Assembly (NCBI GenBank): GCA_937775205.1
Contig: CALKBX010000001.1
Location: 258,631-308,842, forward strand
Length of the DNA stretch: 50,212 nucleotides
DNA from: an uncultured Verrucomicrobiae bacterium
GTDB lineage: Bacteria; Verrucomicrobiota; Verrucomicrobiia; Limisphaerales; UBA1100
Direction of reading: 5' to 3'
Positions 26,646 through 36,113 of the stretch are shown here, one piece after another. A program made the translations under genes and the position numbers. Every line of letters starts with the position of its first letter. The stretch's first letter is position 1. Below the pieces are notes generated by a model. The model did no database searches and was not told where the DNA came from. It saw only the letters and a program-made list of their open reading frames with translations.

Positions 26646-28079
26646 ATGAACGTACCACCCGCCGCCATTTCTTTCAGCAGCTCCGCCACCGGCATCGGCA
26701 CCGCCGCGCTCGCTTCGCTGCTCAACGAAGACCTCTTCGCCAAACCGGCCCTGCCTGACCTCATGTCCGGACTGCCGGACGTGCCACATTTTGCACCCAA
26801 AGCCAAACGCGTCATTTACATGTACCAAAGCGGCGCGCCGTCGCAGGTCGACCTCTTTGACCCCAAACCCTCGCTGGAAAAACTCAACGGCCAGAACCTA
26901 CCCGACTCTATTCGAAAAGGCCAACGCCTCACCGGCATGACTTCCGGCCAAAAAACTTTCCCCGCCGCAAAGTCCTTCTCCCCCTTCCGCGCCCACGGCC
27001 AGAGTGGCACACAAATCAGCGACGTCCTCCCGTGGCATCACAAAATCGCCGACGATATGTGCCTCATTCGCTCCATGCACACCGAGGCCATCAACCACGA
27101 CCCCGCCATCACATTTTTCCAAACCGGCCACCAACAACCCGGCCGCCCCAGCCTCGGCGCGTGGGCCAGCTACGGCCTCGGCAGCGCCAGCAAAGACCTC
27201 CCCGCCTTCGTCGTCCTCCACAGCAAATGCACCGATCCGCAGGCCCAACCCCTTTACGCGCGCCTGTGGGGCAGCGGCTTTTTGCCCAGCAACCATCAGG
27301 GCGTCAAATTCCGTTCCGGCAGCAACCCCGTTCTTTATTTGAAAGACCCCACTGGCGACACCCCGCAAGGCCGCCGCCAACTCCTCGATTCGCTCGCCAA
27401 GCTAAACACCCTCCGCCGAGAAGATACCGGCAACCCCGAAATTGATACCCGCATCGCCGCATACGAGATGGCGCACCGAATGCAAATGAGCGTGCCCGAT
27501 CTCACCGACCTCAGCAAAGAACCCGCCAGCACCTTCAAACTCTATGGCGAAGACGCCCGCATCCCCGGTACTCACGCCGCCAACTGCCTCCTCGCCCGCC
27601 GCCTTGCCGAACGCGACGTCCGCTTCATCCAGCTCTACCATCGTGGGTGGGACCACCACGGCAATCTCCCCAACCGCCACCCTAAAATCGCCAAAGAAAC
27701 CGACCAAGGCAGTGCCGCCCTCGTGCTCGATTTAAAAGAACGTGGCCTACTCGACGACACTCTAATCATCTGGGGTGGAGAATTCGGTCGCACCGTCTAT
27801 CGCCAAGGTGGTAATGCCAAAACTTTCGGGCGAGACCATCATCCTCGCTGTTTTTCTATCTGGCTGGCGGGAGGAGGAGTAAAAGGCGGAATTACCCACG
27901 GTGAGACTGATGACTGGTGCTACAACATCGCCAAGGACCCCGTCCACGTCCATGACCTAAACGCCACCATCCTTCACCTCTTAGGCATCAACCACGAAAA
28001 ACTCACGTACCGCTATCAGGGCAGAGACTACCGCCTCACAGATGTCCACGGGAAAGTGGTGAAGAAGATTTTGGCGTGA
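26646..28079 (+). CDS. DUF1501 family exported protein, Tat signal disrupted
   Basis: The 477-residue product is a DUF1501 protein (alkaline-phosphatase-superfamily fold). Conserved stretches are [76 protein letters not shown] and the terminal YRLTDVHGKVVKKIL. Family members carry a twin-arginine signal. Here the encoded N-terminus is NVPPAAISFSSSATGIG, without RR, yet the +2 frame at 26660-26680 reads RRHFFQQ, a good Tat motif. Two nearby compensating indels would restore the signal. It pairs with the preceding PSCyt protein and ends exactly where the convergent minus-strand operon ends. Confidence 0.9.
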   Translation: MNVPPAAISFSSSATGIGTAALASLLNEDLFAKPALPDLMSGLPDVPHFAPKAKRVIYMYQSGAPSQVDLFDPKPSLEKLNGQNLPDSIRKGQRLTGMTSGQKTFPAAKSFSPFRAHGQSGTQISDVLPWHHKIADDMCLIRSMHTEAINHDPAITFFQTGHQQPGRPSLGAWASYGLGSASKDLPAFVVLHSKCTDPQAQPLYARLWGSGFLPSNHQGVKFRSGSNPVLYLKDPTGDTPQGRRQLLDSLAKLNTLRREDTGNPEIDTRIAAYEMAHRMQMSVPDLTDLSKEPASTFKLYGEDARIPGTHAANCLLARRLAERDVRFIQLYHRGWDHHGNLPNRHPKIAKETDQGSAALVLDLKERGLLDDTLIIWGGEFGRTVYRQGGNAKTFGRDHHPRCFSIWLAGGGVKGGITHGETDDWCYNIAKDPVHVHDLNATILHLLGINHEKLTYRYQGRDYRLTDVHGKVVKKILA

Positions 28080-30968
28080 TTATTTCTTCGGGTTTTGCTT
28101 CGGCTTTTGCAAAGCGGTCCGAGGAACCCACGCCGCCGAGGTCTGAATCGAGTGCGTACAAGAGCAACCGCTGCTGCTTTCGGGGGCAAGCATGAGGCCT
28201 TGGGCGGGAATAATGCCCAGCCAGCATCCGCTGCGGATTCCTTCGAGTTGTGATTTTTTGTTAGTCTCGAGGTCCCAGATGCCGTGGAAGTAGTGACGGA
28301 AAAACATACTGTGATTACTGGCGGCCATATTGCCACAACCGCGGCGTTGAGGGAGATCAGTGCGGACTTCGGTGCCTTTGCGCAAGTCGTAAGCGATGCT
28401 GTCGGAATAATACGTTTCGCCAACCACCAGCGGATGCTGAAGGTGACCACCGTGATGATCCTTGGCGGCCTTGCGGCTTTTATTCCACAGTTCCGGCACC
28501 TCAGCTTTATCCCCACCGAAACGCAAGGCAGGTGAACTGACGTCGTAGGCGTAGGTGTGATAAACCTTATTACGATCACTGCCGGTGGCCACAAGGGTGC
28601 CTTGGGCATGCACGAGGTAGAGCATGTTTTCGCACTTAGAAAAATCCACGGGGCGTTCCCATAGTTTTTTGCCGGTCACACGATCGAGAGCTACAAGGTG
28701 TTGGGCGGTCAATTGCGCGGGCGTGATGCGGCTGGTGACGGACTTGGCAACCTCCGGGTTTCGACTTTCCACAAAATAAATAGTGTCGTCCGCGATGGTT
28801 AGGGTGGAATTCATCACCGCGCCGCCGCGATACGCCCACTGCTCTTTGCCGGTGGCGGGATTATGGCTTAACAGCGCATCACTCACCACGCGTTGCACGT
28901 CAGCCGTACCAACGCCATCATACCACTCGCCAGAATCCGCCTTGTAGCTGGAACTGTTTTTAACCGTGGCACTGAGCAACTGTCCTTTGCCCGCTGAGAG
29001 CCAACCCCAATCGCGACCTTTGGCAGCGTTGACGGCCGCGCGGCGTTGGCCGGTCTGTGCATCCAGTGCAATGCACTCGCCACCAATGGTGACAAAGAGT
29101 GTGTCGTCGGTGGCCACCATATTCGAGCCATCGCGGGGAATATTCGAACGACGCATCTCAGGTGAAAAAAACGTCCACAGCACCGTACCGTTGTAGGCAT
29201 CCACACCAAAGAGCACGCGGTCGCCTTGGATGAACATCCGGCCATTTGCGGCGAGCGGTGCAGGATTGCGACCGCCGCGGTCCGGCATAGGGCGCGGCCC
29301 GGGCTCACCCCACCAGAGGATCCCAACTTCGCCGCGCACGAGGTCGTCGCGGCTGTTGGTCGTATTGTCGGCCGAGCCGTATTGATGCGTCCAATCGCCC
29401 GCTCCTTCGAGCTTACCACGTTTCAGCGTGGCCCAGACTTGGCCGCTTTTTTCTGAAATACTGCAATCCGCCCCACCGCGCTTGAACCAATCTTTCAACG
29501 CCGCCGCAGTGAGTTTGCCGCCTGCGTGGCCAAGCATCGCCACGCCGCCCGCCGGACGCAGCACGCGCAACAATTCCGATGCATTGTCGCCCGGCAATTT
29601 TCCATCAAAGAGCAAACTCCCCGACACGATGAGATTGGCGAAGTACGGCCCGTACGGCAAATCCGCCACGCTGCCCTGATGCACACTGACCCGGATGCCG
29701 TATAATCCTGCGGCGTTCAACGCGTGTCGTGCGGCCTGTGCCTTAGCGGCATCTGGCTCCACGACGACCACCTGCAACTCCGTTTGCTGCGCCAACTCAT
29801 ACGCCAGTCGCCCCTCCGCACTGCCGAGCACCAGCGCGTAGCCCTGCCGAATGCCGCTCTCGGCAACAATCCTGTTTGCCGCCAATTGCACCCTTCTCAT
29901 AGTCGCGTCATCCGCAAACGGAGATGGCCGTCTGGGTTTATCGGCAAGTCCATAGAAAAATGATGTGTCAAATTTATACCAATCACTGGCAAACTCGGTT
30001 TTCCCCTTTCCCTTCGCCACGATGCAATAGAGGTATTCACCCTCCGGCGAAACTCCATCCAACAGTGTCGAAACTTGTTTCGCTGCGGCTAGTTCAACAA
30101 TCCGCTCGCCACTTCCATTCGCATGTTTCCAGCGAATGGAAGTGGGCAGGGCCTCGGCCATTTCCCATTCCATCCGAATTGTCCTGCGATCTTCCCAACG
30201 CAACTGTGGGGACGACACAAACTCCAGCGGCTGTGGCGGTAACGGAAAATCGTTTTTACGCGTGTTGAAACGCTTCGCGATGGTCGCGGCGTCCAGCGCA
30301 TTTTTGTAAATAGAAATCTCTTGAAGACCAATTGCGCCACGATAAAACTCATCATTATCCTTGTAGCCGCCCAGCTCAAAAGTGGCCTTCGGCGGGTAAA
30401 AAATATCGCCCGAGTTATTTGTGTGCGAAGCTTCAAGCTTGCCATTCACAAACAGGCGCGTGGCGTTTGTGTCGCTGTCGTATGTGCCGACGACATGATA
30501 CCAGCGATTGTCCTGAAAATCGGTGATGCCCTGCATATATGGCTCCAGTTTTTGGCGGCCTTCGCTCGCGATAACGAACGAAAATTTGCGATTCACATAA
30601 CCAAGCAACCAACCGCGCTCATAACTGCCGTTGTCCTGAATAACCCCTGCAATACCGCCCCAACGCATCAATTTCGCCGGACTCACCCAAGCCTCCACGG
30701 TGATGGATTTCTTGGGCACCTTCACCAAATTAAAATCATCCGTCACCCACGCTCGACTGTCCGTACCCTTGAGCTGCAATCGACTCAAGCCGCCAGTCTT
30801 AACCACTTGGGCCGCACCGCTGTACTTTGCCGGTGCACCGACCACTGCCGGAATCACCCCATCCTTTGCATGCTCAAAACGCCAACGGTGCAGCAGACCG
30901 TTTTCAGCTGCGCTGGCCGACTGAATTGCGCCGGTGAACAATAATAAAATGACGAAACCGTTTTTCAT
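28080..30968 (-). CDS. Exported LamG / methyltransferase-fold / PQQ-like propeller protein
   Basis: The 962-residue product starts with a signal peptide (MKNGFVILLLFTGAIQSASA). Residues about 25-240 form a LamG/concanavalin-like lectin domain (ITVEAWVSPAKLMRWGGIAG, WYHVVGTYDSDTNATRLFVN). Residues about 370-490 look like a Rossmann methyltransferase fold: ALVLGSAEGRLAYELAQQ, VVVVEPDAAKAQAARHAL and ELLRVLRPAGGVAMLGH. The glycine motif is degenerate. A PQQ-like beta-propeller fills about 510-960 (DDTLFVTIGGECIALDAQTG). An exported protein with a methyltransferase fold is odd, because S-adenosylmethionine is cytoplasmic. The start overlaps the preceding stop (ATGA); an in-frame upstream ATG at 31070 lies inside that gene. 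Last gene of the run; the stop codon abuts the convergent DUF1501 stop. Confidence 0.88.
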   Translation of the reverse strand: MKNGFVILLLFTGAIQSASAAENGLLHRWRFEHAKDGVIPAVVGAPAKYSGAAQVVKTGGLSRLQLKGTDSRAWVTDDFNLVKVPKKSITVEAWVSPAKLMRWGGIAGVIQDNGSYERGWLLGYVNRKFSFVIASEGRQKLEPYMQGITDFQDNRWYHVVGTYDSDTNATRLFVNGKLEASHTNNSGDIFYPPKATFELGGYKDNDEFYRGAIGLQEISIYKNALDAATIAKRFNTRKNDFPLPPQPLEFVSSPQLRWEDRRTIRMEWEMAEALPTSIRWKHANGSGERIVELAAAKQVSTLLDGVSPEGEYLYCIVAKGKGKTEFASDWYKFDTSFFYGLADKPRRPSPFADDATMRRVQLAANRIVAESGIRQGYALVLGSAEGRLAYELAQQTELQVVVVEPDAAKAQAARHALNAAGLYGIRVSVHQGSVADLPYGPYFANLIVSGSLLFDGKLPGDNASELLRVLRPAGGVAMLGHAGGKLTAAALKDWFKRGGADCSISEKSGQVWATLKRGKLEGAGDWTHQYGSADNTTNSRDDLVRGEVGILWWGEPGPRPMPDRGGRNPAPLAANGRMFIQGDRVLFGVDAYNGTVLWTFFSPEMRRSNIPRDGSNMVATDDTLFVTIGGECIALDAQTGQRRAAVNAAKGRDWGWLSAGKGQLLSATVKNSSSYKADSGEWYDGVGTADVQRVVSDALLSHNPATGKEQWAYRGGAVMNSTLTIADDTIYFVESRNPEVAKSVTSRITPAQLTAQHLVALDRVTGKKLWERPVDFSKCENMLYLVHAQGTLVATGSDRNKVYHTYAYDVSSPALRFGGDKAEVPELWNKSRKAAKDHHGGHLQHPLVVGETYYSDSIAYDLRKGTEVRTDLPQRRGCGNMAASNHSMFFRHYFHGIWDLETNKKSQLEGIRSGCWLGIIPAQGLMLAPESSSGCSCTHSIQTSAAWVPRTALQKPKQNPKK

Positions 30969-32325
30969 TTTGTAGTGAAACAATGAATAGTGCCCTTGTG
31001 CGTGCTGACCACCAACCGCCCGTGAGCAACGGCAAGACCGAGCGCGATCCCGTTTACTTTTGCTGTCCAAATTTGTTTGCCGTCGGAAGTTGAGTACGCG
31101 GCGACCTCATTATCACCGCCCGCGAAAAGTGTATTGCCCGCGAGAACAAGTGCGTGCGGCTGGCCGCAGTCCACGCGCCACAGAAAGCACGCCTTCATCT
31201 CGGCGCTGATTTCACCCAAGCGTCGACCACCGGCTATGACTTTTTCTAAAACCATCGGCACATCGGGCGACTTTTGTTTGCGCAATTTTGCGAGCAGAGC
31301 TCCGTTTGTTTTCCGGTCTTCATCGACTTGCTTGCGTTCGCCTTCGAGCTTCAGATAACGAACGCGGTCCAGAACGCTCAATTCCCTGTCCGCGTGCAAA
31401 TAAGATTTCTCAGCGGATACAATCATATGATTGCCCGAGAACGAGGCGAACGTGTCTGTCATTCCGCCCGGCACCAAACCCAGTTGCCCCTTGCGGCCGG
31501 GACCGAAGACGAGAGTATTGCCAGTGAGCAACGCGTACGTGCCGCCGCCGCCTTTCATAGTGCGCAGATGCTTGCCGGTGGCGCGGTCGTACACAACCGG
31601 ATTGTCGCGTCCCGCCGGCACATAGACACGGTCGTTGGAAACCAACAAATTACCCTGTGCAGGCAAATCCGTTCGCGTGGTGCGCCATTGTTCTTTGCCG
31701 TCGGCGGCGCTGAAGGCAACGATGTGAACACCCTCACTCGGGAACATTCCCGCGCCCGCGTAGGCCACGCCATCACGCACGAGGATGCCCGTTCGCAGCG
31801 GCCACGCGGAAATGATGCGGTTGTTGCCCGCGATGCGATAGTCGCTCGGTGCGAGACGTTTCCGCCAAATCAATTTCCCTTCTGTGGAGATGCAGTACGC
31901 ATGGCCGTCATCCGAACCGACAAACAACTTGCCGCCGTGCAGTGTAGGTGCGAGGCGCACGGGTCCTTCGGTGAAAAACGCCCAGCGCTCCTTACCTGTT
32001 ACCCCGTCGAGACAGTGAACTTGGTCATCTGCTGATGAACCGAAATAAACCGATTCCCATCCACAACCACGTGAAATGCATGGTCAAACAACTGGCGATT
32101 CTTGAGGTTTTCAACCTTGTTGTACGGGTCACGCTTGGCTGGACCGCGCCATGCTGGCCGCGGCGCATGCAGCGGTTGATGCACCCATGACTGTTGCAGC
32201 GGCAGCGTAAGATTCTCAGCCGTCACGCCACTACGGGCCGCATCGGCGCGATACGTCGGCCAGTCAGCCGCATTGGCCGAACTTGCACTCAAGGCACCAA
32301 GAATAACTAATAAAACAATTCTCAT
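30965..32325 (-). CDS. Exported PQQ-like beta-propeller protein, frameshifted
   Basis: From ATG 32325 a signal peptide (MRIVLLVILGALSASSANA) and DWPTYRADAARSGVTAENL open a BamB/PQQ-type propeller. The frame breaks at about 32042. Adding one base gives YFGSSADDQVHCLDGVTGKE, continuous with LFVGSDDGHAYCISTEGKLI and onward to the stop at 30965, about 453 residues. Propeller blades are followed by a short coiled coil (LKLEGERKQVDEDRKTNG) and a final blade ending in VVSTHKGTIHCF. It aligns in order with the first 545 residues of the large protein at 39627-44297. It lies 8 bases after the ABC ATPase and overlaps the next gene (ATGA). Confidence 0.8.
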
Positions 32326-32333
32326 TCTGCGGT

Positions 32334-32951
32334 TTACAATTTCACAATCCGATCGGCAAACTCATCCGCCGTGGAGCCGTGCGTGACAACAATTACCGTG
32401 CCGCCGGCGCGATGGAATTCTGACAGGTGCTCAAACACTTGCCGATCATTTTCAGGGTCAAGATTACCTGTCGGCTCATCGGCCAAAATCAGGCGTGGCC
32501 CATTCACCAGCGCACGGGCAAGGGCCACGCGTTGCCGTTCGCCGGCACTCAACTCTCCCGGCGTGTGGGTCAGACGATGGCCCAAGCCGAATTGCTCAAG
32601 CAGTTCGCGCGGGCGCTGCGTCATTGCACCATTGCGGGCAGCGAGCCGCACATTTTCCTCCACGCCAAGATAAGGCACGAGGTGAAACATCTGGAACACA
32701 AACCCCACTCTCGGTGGCGCGATAATCGGCGCGCGCGCCGGGCGACTGAGAATACAAATCCGCGCCATCAAAATTAACCGTGCCCTCACTGGGCCGGAGC
32801 ATTCCGCCGAGCGTGAGCAGCAACGTCGTCTTGCCGCTTCCGCTTGCGCCCTTGACTCGCGATGAATTCGCCGGCGTCCACGCTCCAAATCAAACGGCGC
32901 CAGCGCGGTGACCGCGCCGAATCGTTTGGTGACTTGTTTGCAGGCAATCAT
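32334..32951 (-). pseudogene. MacB/LolD-type ABC transporter ATPase, three apparent frameshifts
   Basis: Conserved ATPase sequence is spread over three frames. MIACKQVTKRFGAVTALAPF starts at 32951. The frame changes near 32882 (to VDAGEF) and 32850 (to Walker A GASGSGKTTLLLTLGG, then TVNFDGADLYSQSPGARADY), and again near 32711 (to VGFVFQMFHLVPYLGVEENV). The rest is intact: signature GELSAGERQRVALARALVNG, Walker B LILADEPTGNLDPEND and switch TVIVVTHGS. If corrected it is a normal ATPase of about 206 residues of the LolD/MacB group. Every motif survives, so this is either very recent decay or poor sequence. It shares a base with the permease stop (TAATG). Confidence 0.7.
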
Positions 32952-34114
32952 TAGTCGTGTCGCAACGTGTCGGCGGGGTCTTGCGTGACCGCCAGCATCG
33001 CCGGAATAAAACTCGCCAACGCCGCGAACACCGGCGCAAGCAGCAGCGCCCATTTGAGGTTGTTCAAATCCCAGCTGATAAGCTTGGGAGAAATTTGCAG
33101 CAACTCCGGTGCCCCAAACGAATAGCAGCCCCGTGCCCAATGCGAAGCCACACACTGCGCCGACCACGCCGAGCAACAGCGCCTTGCCCAAAAACAACGC
33201 GGCAACCTCGCCGCTGCCTTTGCCGAGTGCGCGCAGGATGCCAATTTCCTGCCGTCGCGCGCGAGTGTTGACAAACGCGAGAACGCCAACGATGACGCCG
33301 CACAGAATAACGACCGCGGGCATGAGCGTGGAAAAAGTTCGCTCGATATCGCGCCGCTGTTTTTCGCGCGCCTCGGCCATATCCTGCATCCGGAATACCT
33401 GTGCGCTTCCGGCAAGAATCGGGCCAAGCTGTTCGCGCAACAGTGCGAGCGTGTCCTGCGTTTCATCGGCGCAATAGCAATCGAGCGCCTGAATTTCATT
33501 GATTTGGCCTTCGCGATCGAGCACGGCTTGCGCGTCGGCGAGGTGCATATAAATGCGAATCTCCGCGCCGCTGCCTTTCTCGGAAAGTACACGCGCGCCA
33601 CTTTGAATTCACCGCCCTCGACCGTCACCGTTTCATCGCGCTTCACGCCGTGAATTTCAGCCAAGGCATTTCCAATTAACACCGTGCCATGTTTCACAGG
33701 CGTTATCATAATGGGCTTCTTGCGTCCGGGCGGCGCCACCTCGCGCGGTGCGAGGCCATAAATCATCGCGGGTGAGCCCCGCCATTGCACTTTCCATTTC
33801 AGCACTGCCGACAGATGCGAATAGTTGATCGTGTCGTTGATGTTCGTGAAACTCTGAACCCAGTTTTCCGGAAATGTGGTTTTTGAAAAACCCTCATCCC
33901 AAAAATGCGCGAGGTCGGTGTCCTTGGAAACGATGCGGAGGTTTTGGCCCATATCGCGCTGGATGCGTTTGGTGCGCTGCAGGCTTCCGGCGAAGGCTGT
34001 GTGAAAAATAATCGAACCGCCCACCGCAATGGCAACGGCCAACAGACTGAACACAGCGTTCACCTTGCGATGGCCCAGCTCCTTGAGAATCAGTGTGAGT
34101 GGATCATCGTTCAT
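32951..34114 (-). pseudogene. FtsX/MacB-type ABC permease, two apparent frameshifts
   Basis: The locus encodes about 388 residues when frames are joined. MNDDPLTLILKELGHRKVNA leads to a first membrane helix (VFSLLAVAIAVGGSIIFHTA) and a periplasmic core with WRGSPAMIYGLAPREV. The frame changes near 33585 to reach EIRIYMHLADAQAVLDREGQ, then a long region with VVILCGVIVGVLAFVNTRAR and RRQEIGILRALGKG, the FtsX-family signature. It changes again near 33113 to reach WALLLAPVFAALASFIPAML and the end TQDPADTLRHD. Topology, one helix then three with a large loop, fits MacB/LolE-type mechanotransmission permeases rather than importers. Starts by ATGA coupling with the upstream gene. Confidence 0.7.
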
Positions 34115-35319
34115 GAATCGCGCTTGCGGCCGAGCAGTAAAATGACTCCGCCGGCCACGAGGATGGGCACGCCGGCCATCATCATCCAGCCAAAAAAGGA
34201 AAAGCCCGTGCGCGGCAGAGTTCGCAGGCGGCGACTTGGGTTTGCTGCCTTGGGGGGCGGCTCGATGGGTTTGAGCAGCTTCCGGTTGTGCGACAGGTGT
34301 CGGCTCAGCTTTTGCGAGGTTGAGCGCGCCTTCGCGGTAGCCCATCAGCAAATCATCGAGCGTGCCGCCGATTTGGGCTTGGCGATTTGCGCCCTGCCCT
34401 TTGCCGCCTTTGGACAGGATTTGGCTCATCTCAATGCGAATGGCGGGGCTCTCGGGGTCGAAGCCGAGTTGGTCGGCGAATTGTTTTTGGACATCCTCAT
34501 CCCACTTTTGCGGAATCATCGTGCCCTGCATCCATTTGCGGTCGAGGCCACATTCGCAATTGAGGCCGATGGTGTTCACAATGGCCGTGAGCGCCCGCTC
34601 ATCCAGCCGCGCATCGCGCAACACCGGCCCGATGATGCGACCGCGCCCGTACAGCACAGCGACTTGCGGCGTCTCGGCAATCTCAGTAATGCCGAGGCTC
34701 CACATAAACGCTTTCTCGGCTGCAAACTCTTTGGCGGAAATCACCTCCACCACCGGCGGCTCGCGGATTTCTTTTTCCAGCTTGTCCATCTTGCGAGGTG
34801 ATGGTCGCGACAACGGTGTCCGCCATCTTCCGAATGCGCGCATTTTCATCCGCGTTTTTTCCTTCGACAATAAGAATGACTCCGTAGTGCTCGTACACTT
34901 TGGAAACCACCGCATTGCGCCGCTGTGAATCAAACACCGACTCCAATCCATCCCAAGCGGTGACTGACAAAGGCTTGCCTTCAACCGTTAACGAAACCGG
35001 CAGTGCACGCTTGCCGTCAGCCGAAACCAAAACAGCCTGCGCGTTCGATAAATTATCTGGCAGAAATTTAGAAGCTTCGCCCTTTGCAGCCACGGTGGCG
35101 GTGAACACTTCCGCTTTCACATTAGAATCCAAGTACGTGGCATAGGCGATGGACTTGAGAGAATCCACTTCAGCTAGCGGACGTGGCATCGGGAATGAAA
35201 ATGAAAAGGCGATATTTCTCCGAGCCGAGATCGACAAAGCCAACATCACGGACATTGAACCGGCAAGCCAATGCATCCAACGCCATCAACACTGTCAAAA
35301 TGGTTGCCAGTTTTTTCAT
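34111..35319 (-). pseudogene. Unrecognised exported, C-terminally anchored protein, three apparent frameshifts
   Basis: I do not recognise a family. From ATG 35319 an export signal (MKKLATILTVLMALDALACR) leads to FNVRDVGFVDLGSEKYRLFI. The frame changes near 35185 to RPLAEVDSLKSIAYATYLDS and a soluble region. Near 34793 it changes to KMDKLEKEIREPPVVEVISA, QVAVLYGRGRIIGPVLRDAR and LNCECGLDRKWMQGTMIPQK. Near 34207 it changes to GFSFFGWMMMAGVPILVAGG, a membrane helix closed by LLGRKRDS. The protein, about 402 residues, would be exported with a C-terminal anchor. It lies between the E1-like enzyme and the exporter permease, with ATGA overlaps on both sides, and is probably a dedicated partner of one of them. 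Confidence 0.6.
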
Positions 35320-36080
35320 TCTTCCTTGCCGCACACAGGGCAGTCGGGCCTTGGACGTAAACGCACTTGGTTAAATTCCATTGATTTCAAATCGCACGTC
35401 AGCAAGCGACCATACAACGGCTCGCCCAATCCGGCGATAATTTTGATGGCTTCCATCGCGCCGAGGCAGCCGACCATTCCGGATACTGCGCCGAAAACCG
35501 GGAAACGCCTCTGCCAGTAATCGGGCTTCTCCGGATAAAGACACTGGAGACAGCCGGTGGTGCCGGGCTTGAAGCTGGTGATGTGCGCTTCCAATTCGAA
35601 CATCGCGCATTCGACCAGCGGTTTGCCCTGCCGCACGGCTTCGCGGTTCATAAAAAATCGCTCCTCAAAAAGCGGCGCGCAATCGACCACCACGTCGGCC
35701 TCGGCGACCAATTTGGCGGCGTTGGTGTCGTTGACGTTTTCGGGCAGGGAAATAATTTCGAGGCGCGGGTTGAGTTCGCGCAAACGCTTCACCGCACAGT
35801 CGATGCGTGAAGTGTCCAACGCTGATTCGGACATCAAAATTTGGCGGTTCAAATCCGAAGGCCGGAGATTTCCGCCGTGAGCAAGGATGAGTTTACCAAT
35901 GCCCGCCGCCGCCAGTTCGTAAGCGACCAACCCGCCGAGGCCGCCGATGCGGCTGATCATCACGCTAGCGGCCTTGAGTTTGCGCTGACCCGTTTCACCA
36001 AAGCCTTCGATGCTGGTTTGCCACGAGTAAATCTCCTGCTCAAGGGAGGTCAATTCGGGCAAATTATTTGCGTCGGGCAT
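35316..36080 (-). CDS. ThiF/MoeB/HesA-type E1-like protein with altered ATP site
   Basis: The 254-residue product has the E1-like Rossmann fold: MISRIGGLGGLVAYELAAAG, GNLRPSDLNRQILMSESALD and RELNPRLEIISL. Four cysteines, GCLQC and CPVCGKEE, form the usual zinc site. Canonical ThiF/MoeB enzymes adenylate the C-terminal Gly of a ubiquitin-like carrier. In MoeB the motif before SNLxRQ is DxDxVE; here it is LAHGGNLRPSDLNRQ. The Mg/ATP aspartate motif DxTDN is replaced by VVDCAPLFEERFFMN. Either the chemistry differs or the enzyme forms a separate subgroup. No ubiquitin-like carrier ending in GG is visible nearby. It starts 33 bases after the ModC-like gene. Confidence 0.88.
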   Translation of the reverse strand: MPDANNLPELTSLEQEIYSWQTSIEGFGETGQRKLKAASVMISRIGGLGGLVAYELAAAGIGKLILAHGGNLRPSDLNRQILMSESALDTSRIDCAVKRLRELNPRLEIISLPENVNDTNAAKLVAEADVVVDCAPLFEERFFMNREAVRQGKPLVECAMFELEAHITSFKPGTTGCLQCLYPEKPDYWQRRFPVFGAVSGMVGCLGAMEAIKIIAGLGEPLYGRLLTCDLKSMEFNQVRLRPRPDCPVCGKEE

Positions 36081-36113
36081 TGGGGTTTGTTGGAGGGACG
36101 AGTTTGCGATGAA

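Noticed and set aside
27004..27445. Plus-strand alternative frames inside DUF1501 rich in Pro, Ala and Arg
   Set aside because: Composition and lack of motifs show them to be shadows of the conserved frame.
32334..33548. A natural permease-ATPase fusion of 404 residues
   Set aside because: Fused ABC permease-ATPases exist, but here the join passes through out-of-frame sequence (GDAGGHARPRRHVATRL) while the true permease end and the ATPase start are visible in proper frames with a TAATG junction.
32951..34984. A single 677-residue protein read straight through
   Set aside because: The frame joins the end of the anchored protein, an out-of-frame stretch, the start of the permease, more out-of-frame Arg/Ser-rich sequence and the permease tail. 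Overlapping starts and interrupted motifs show separate genes with indels.
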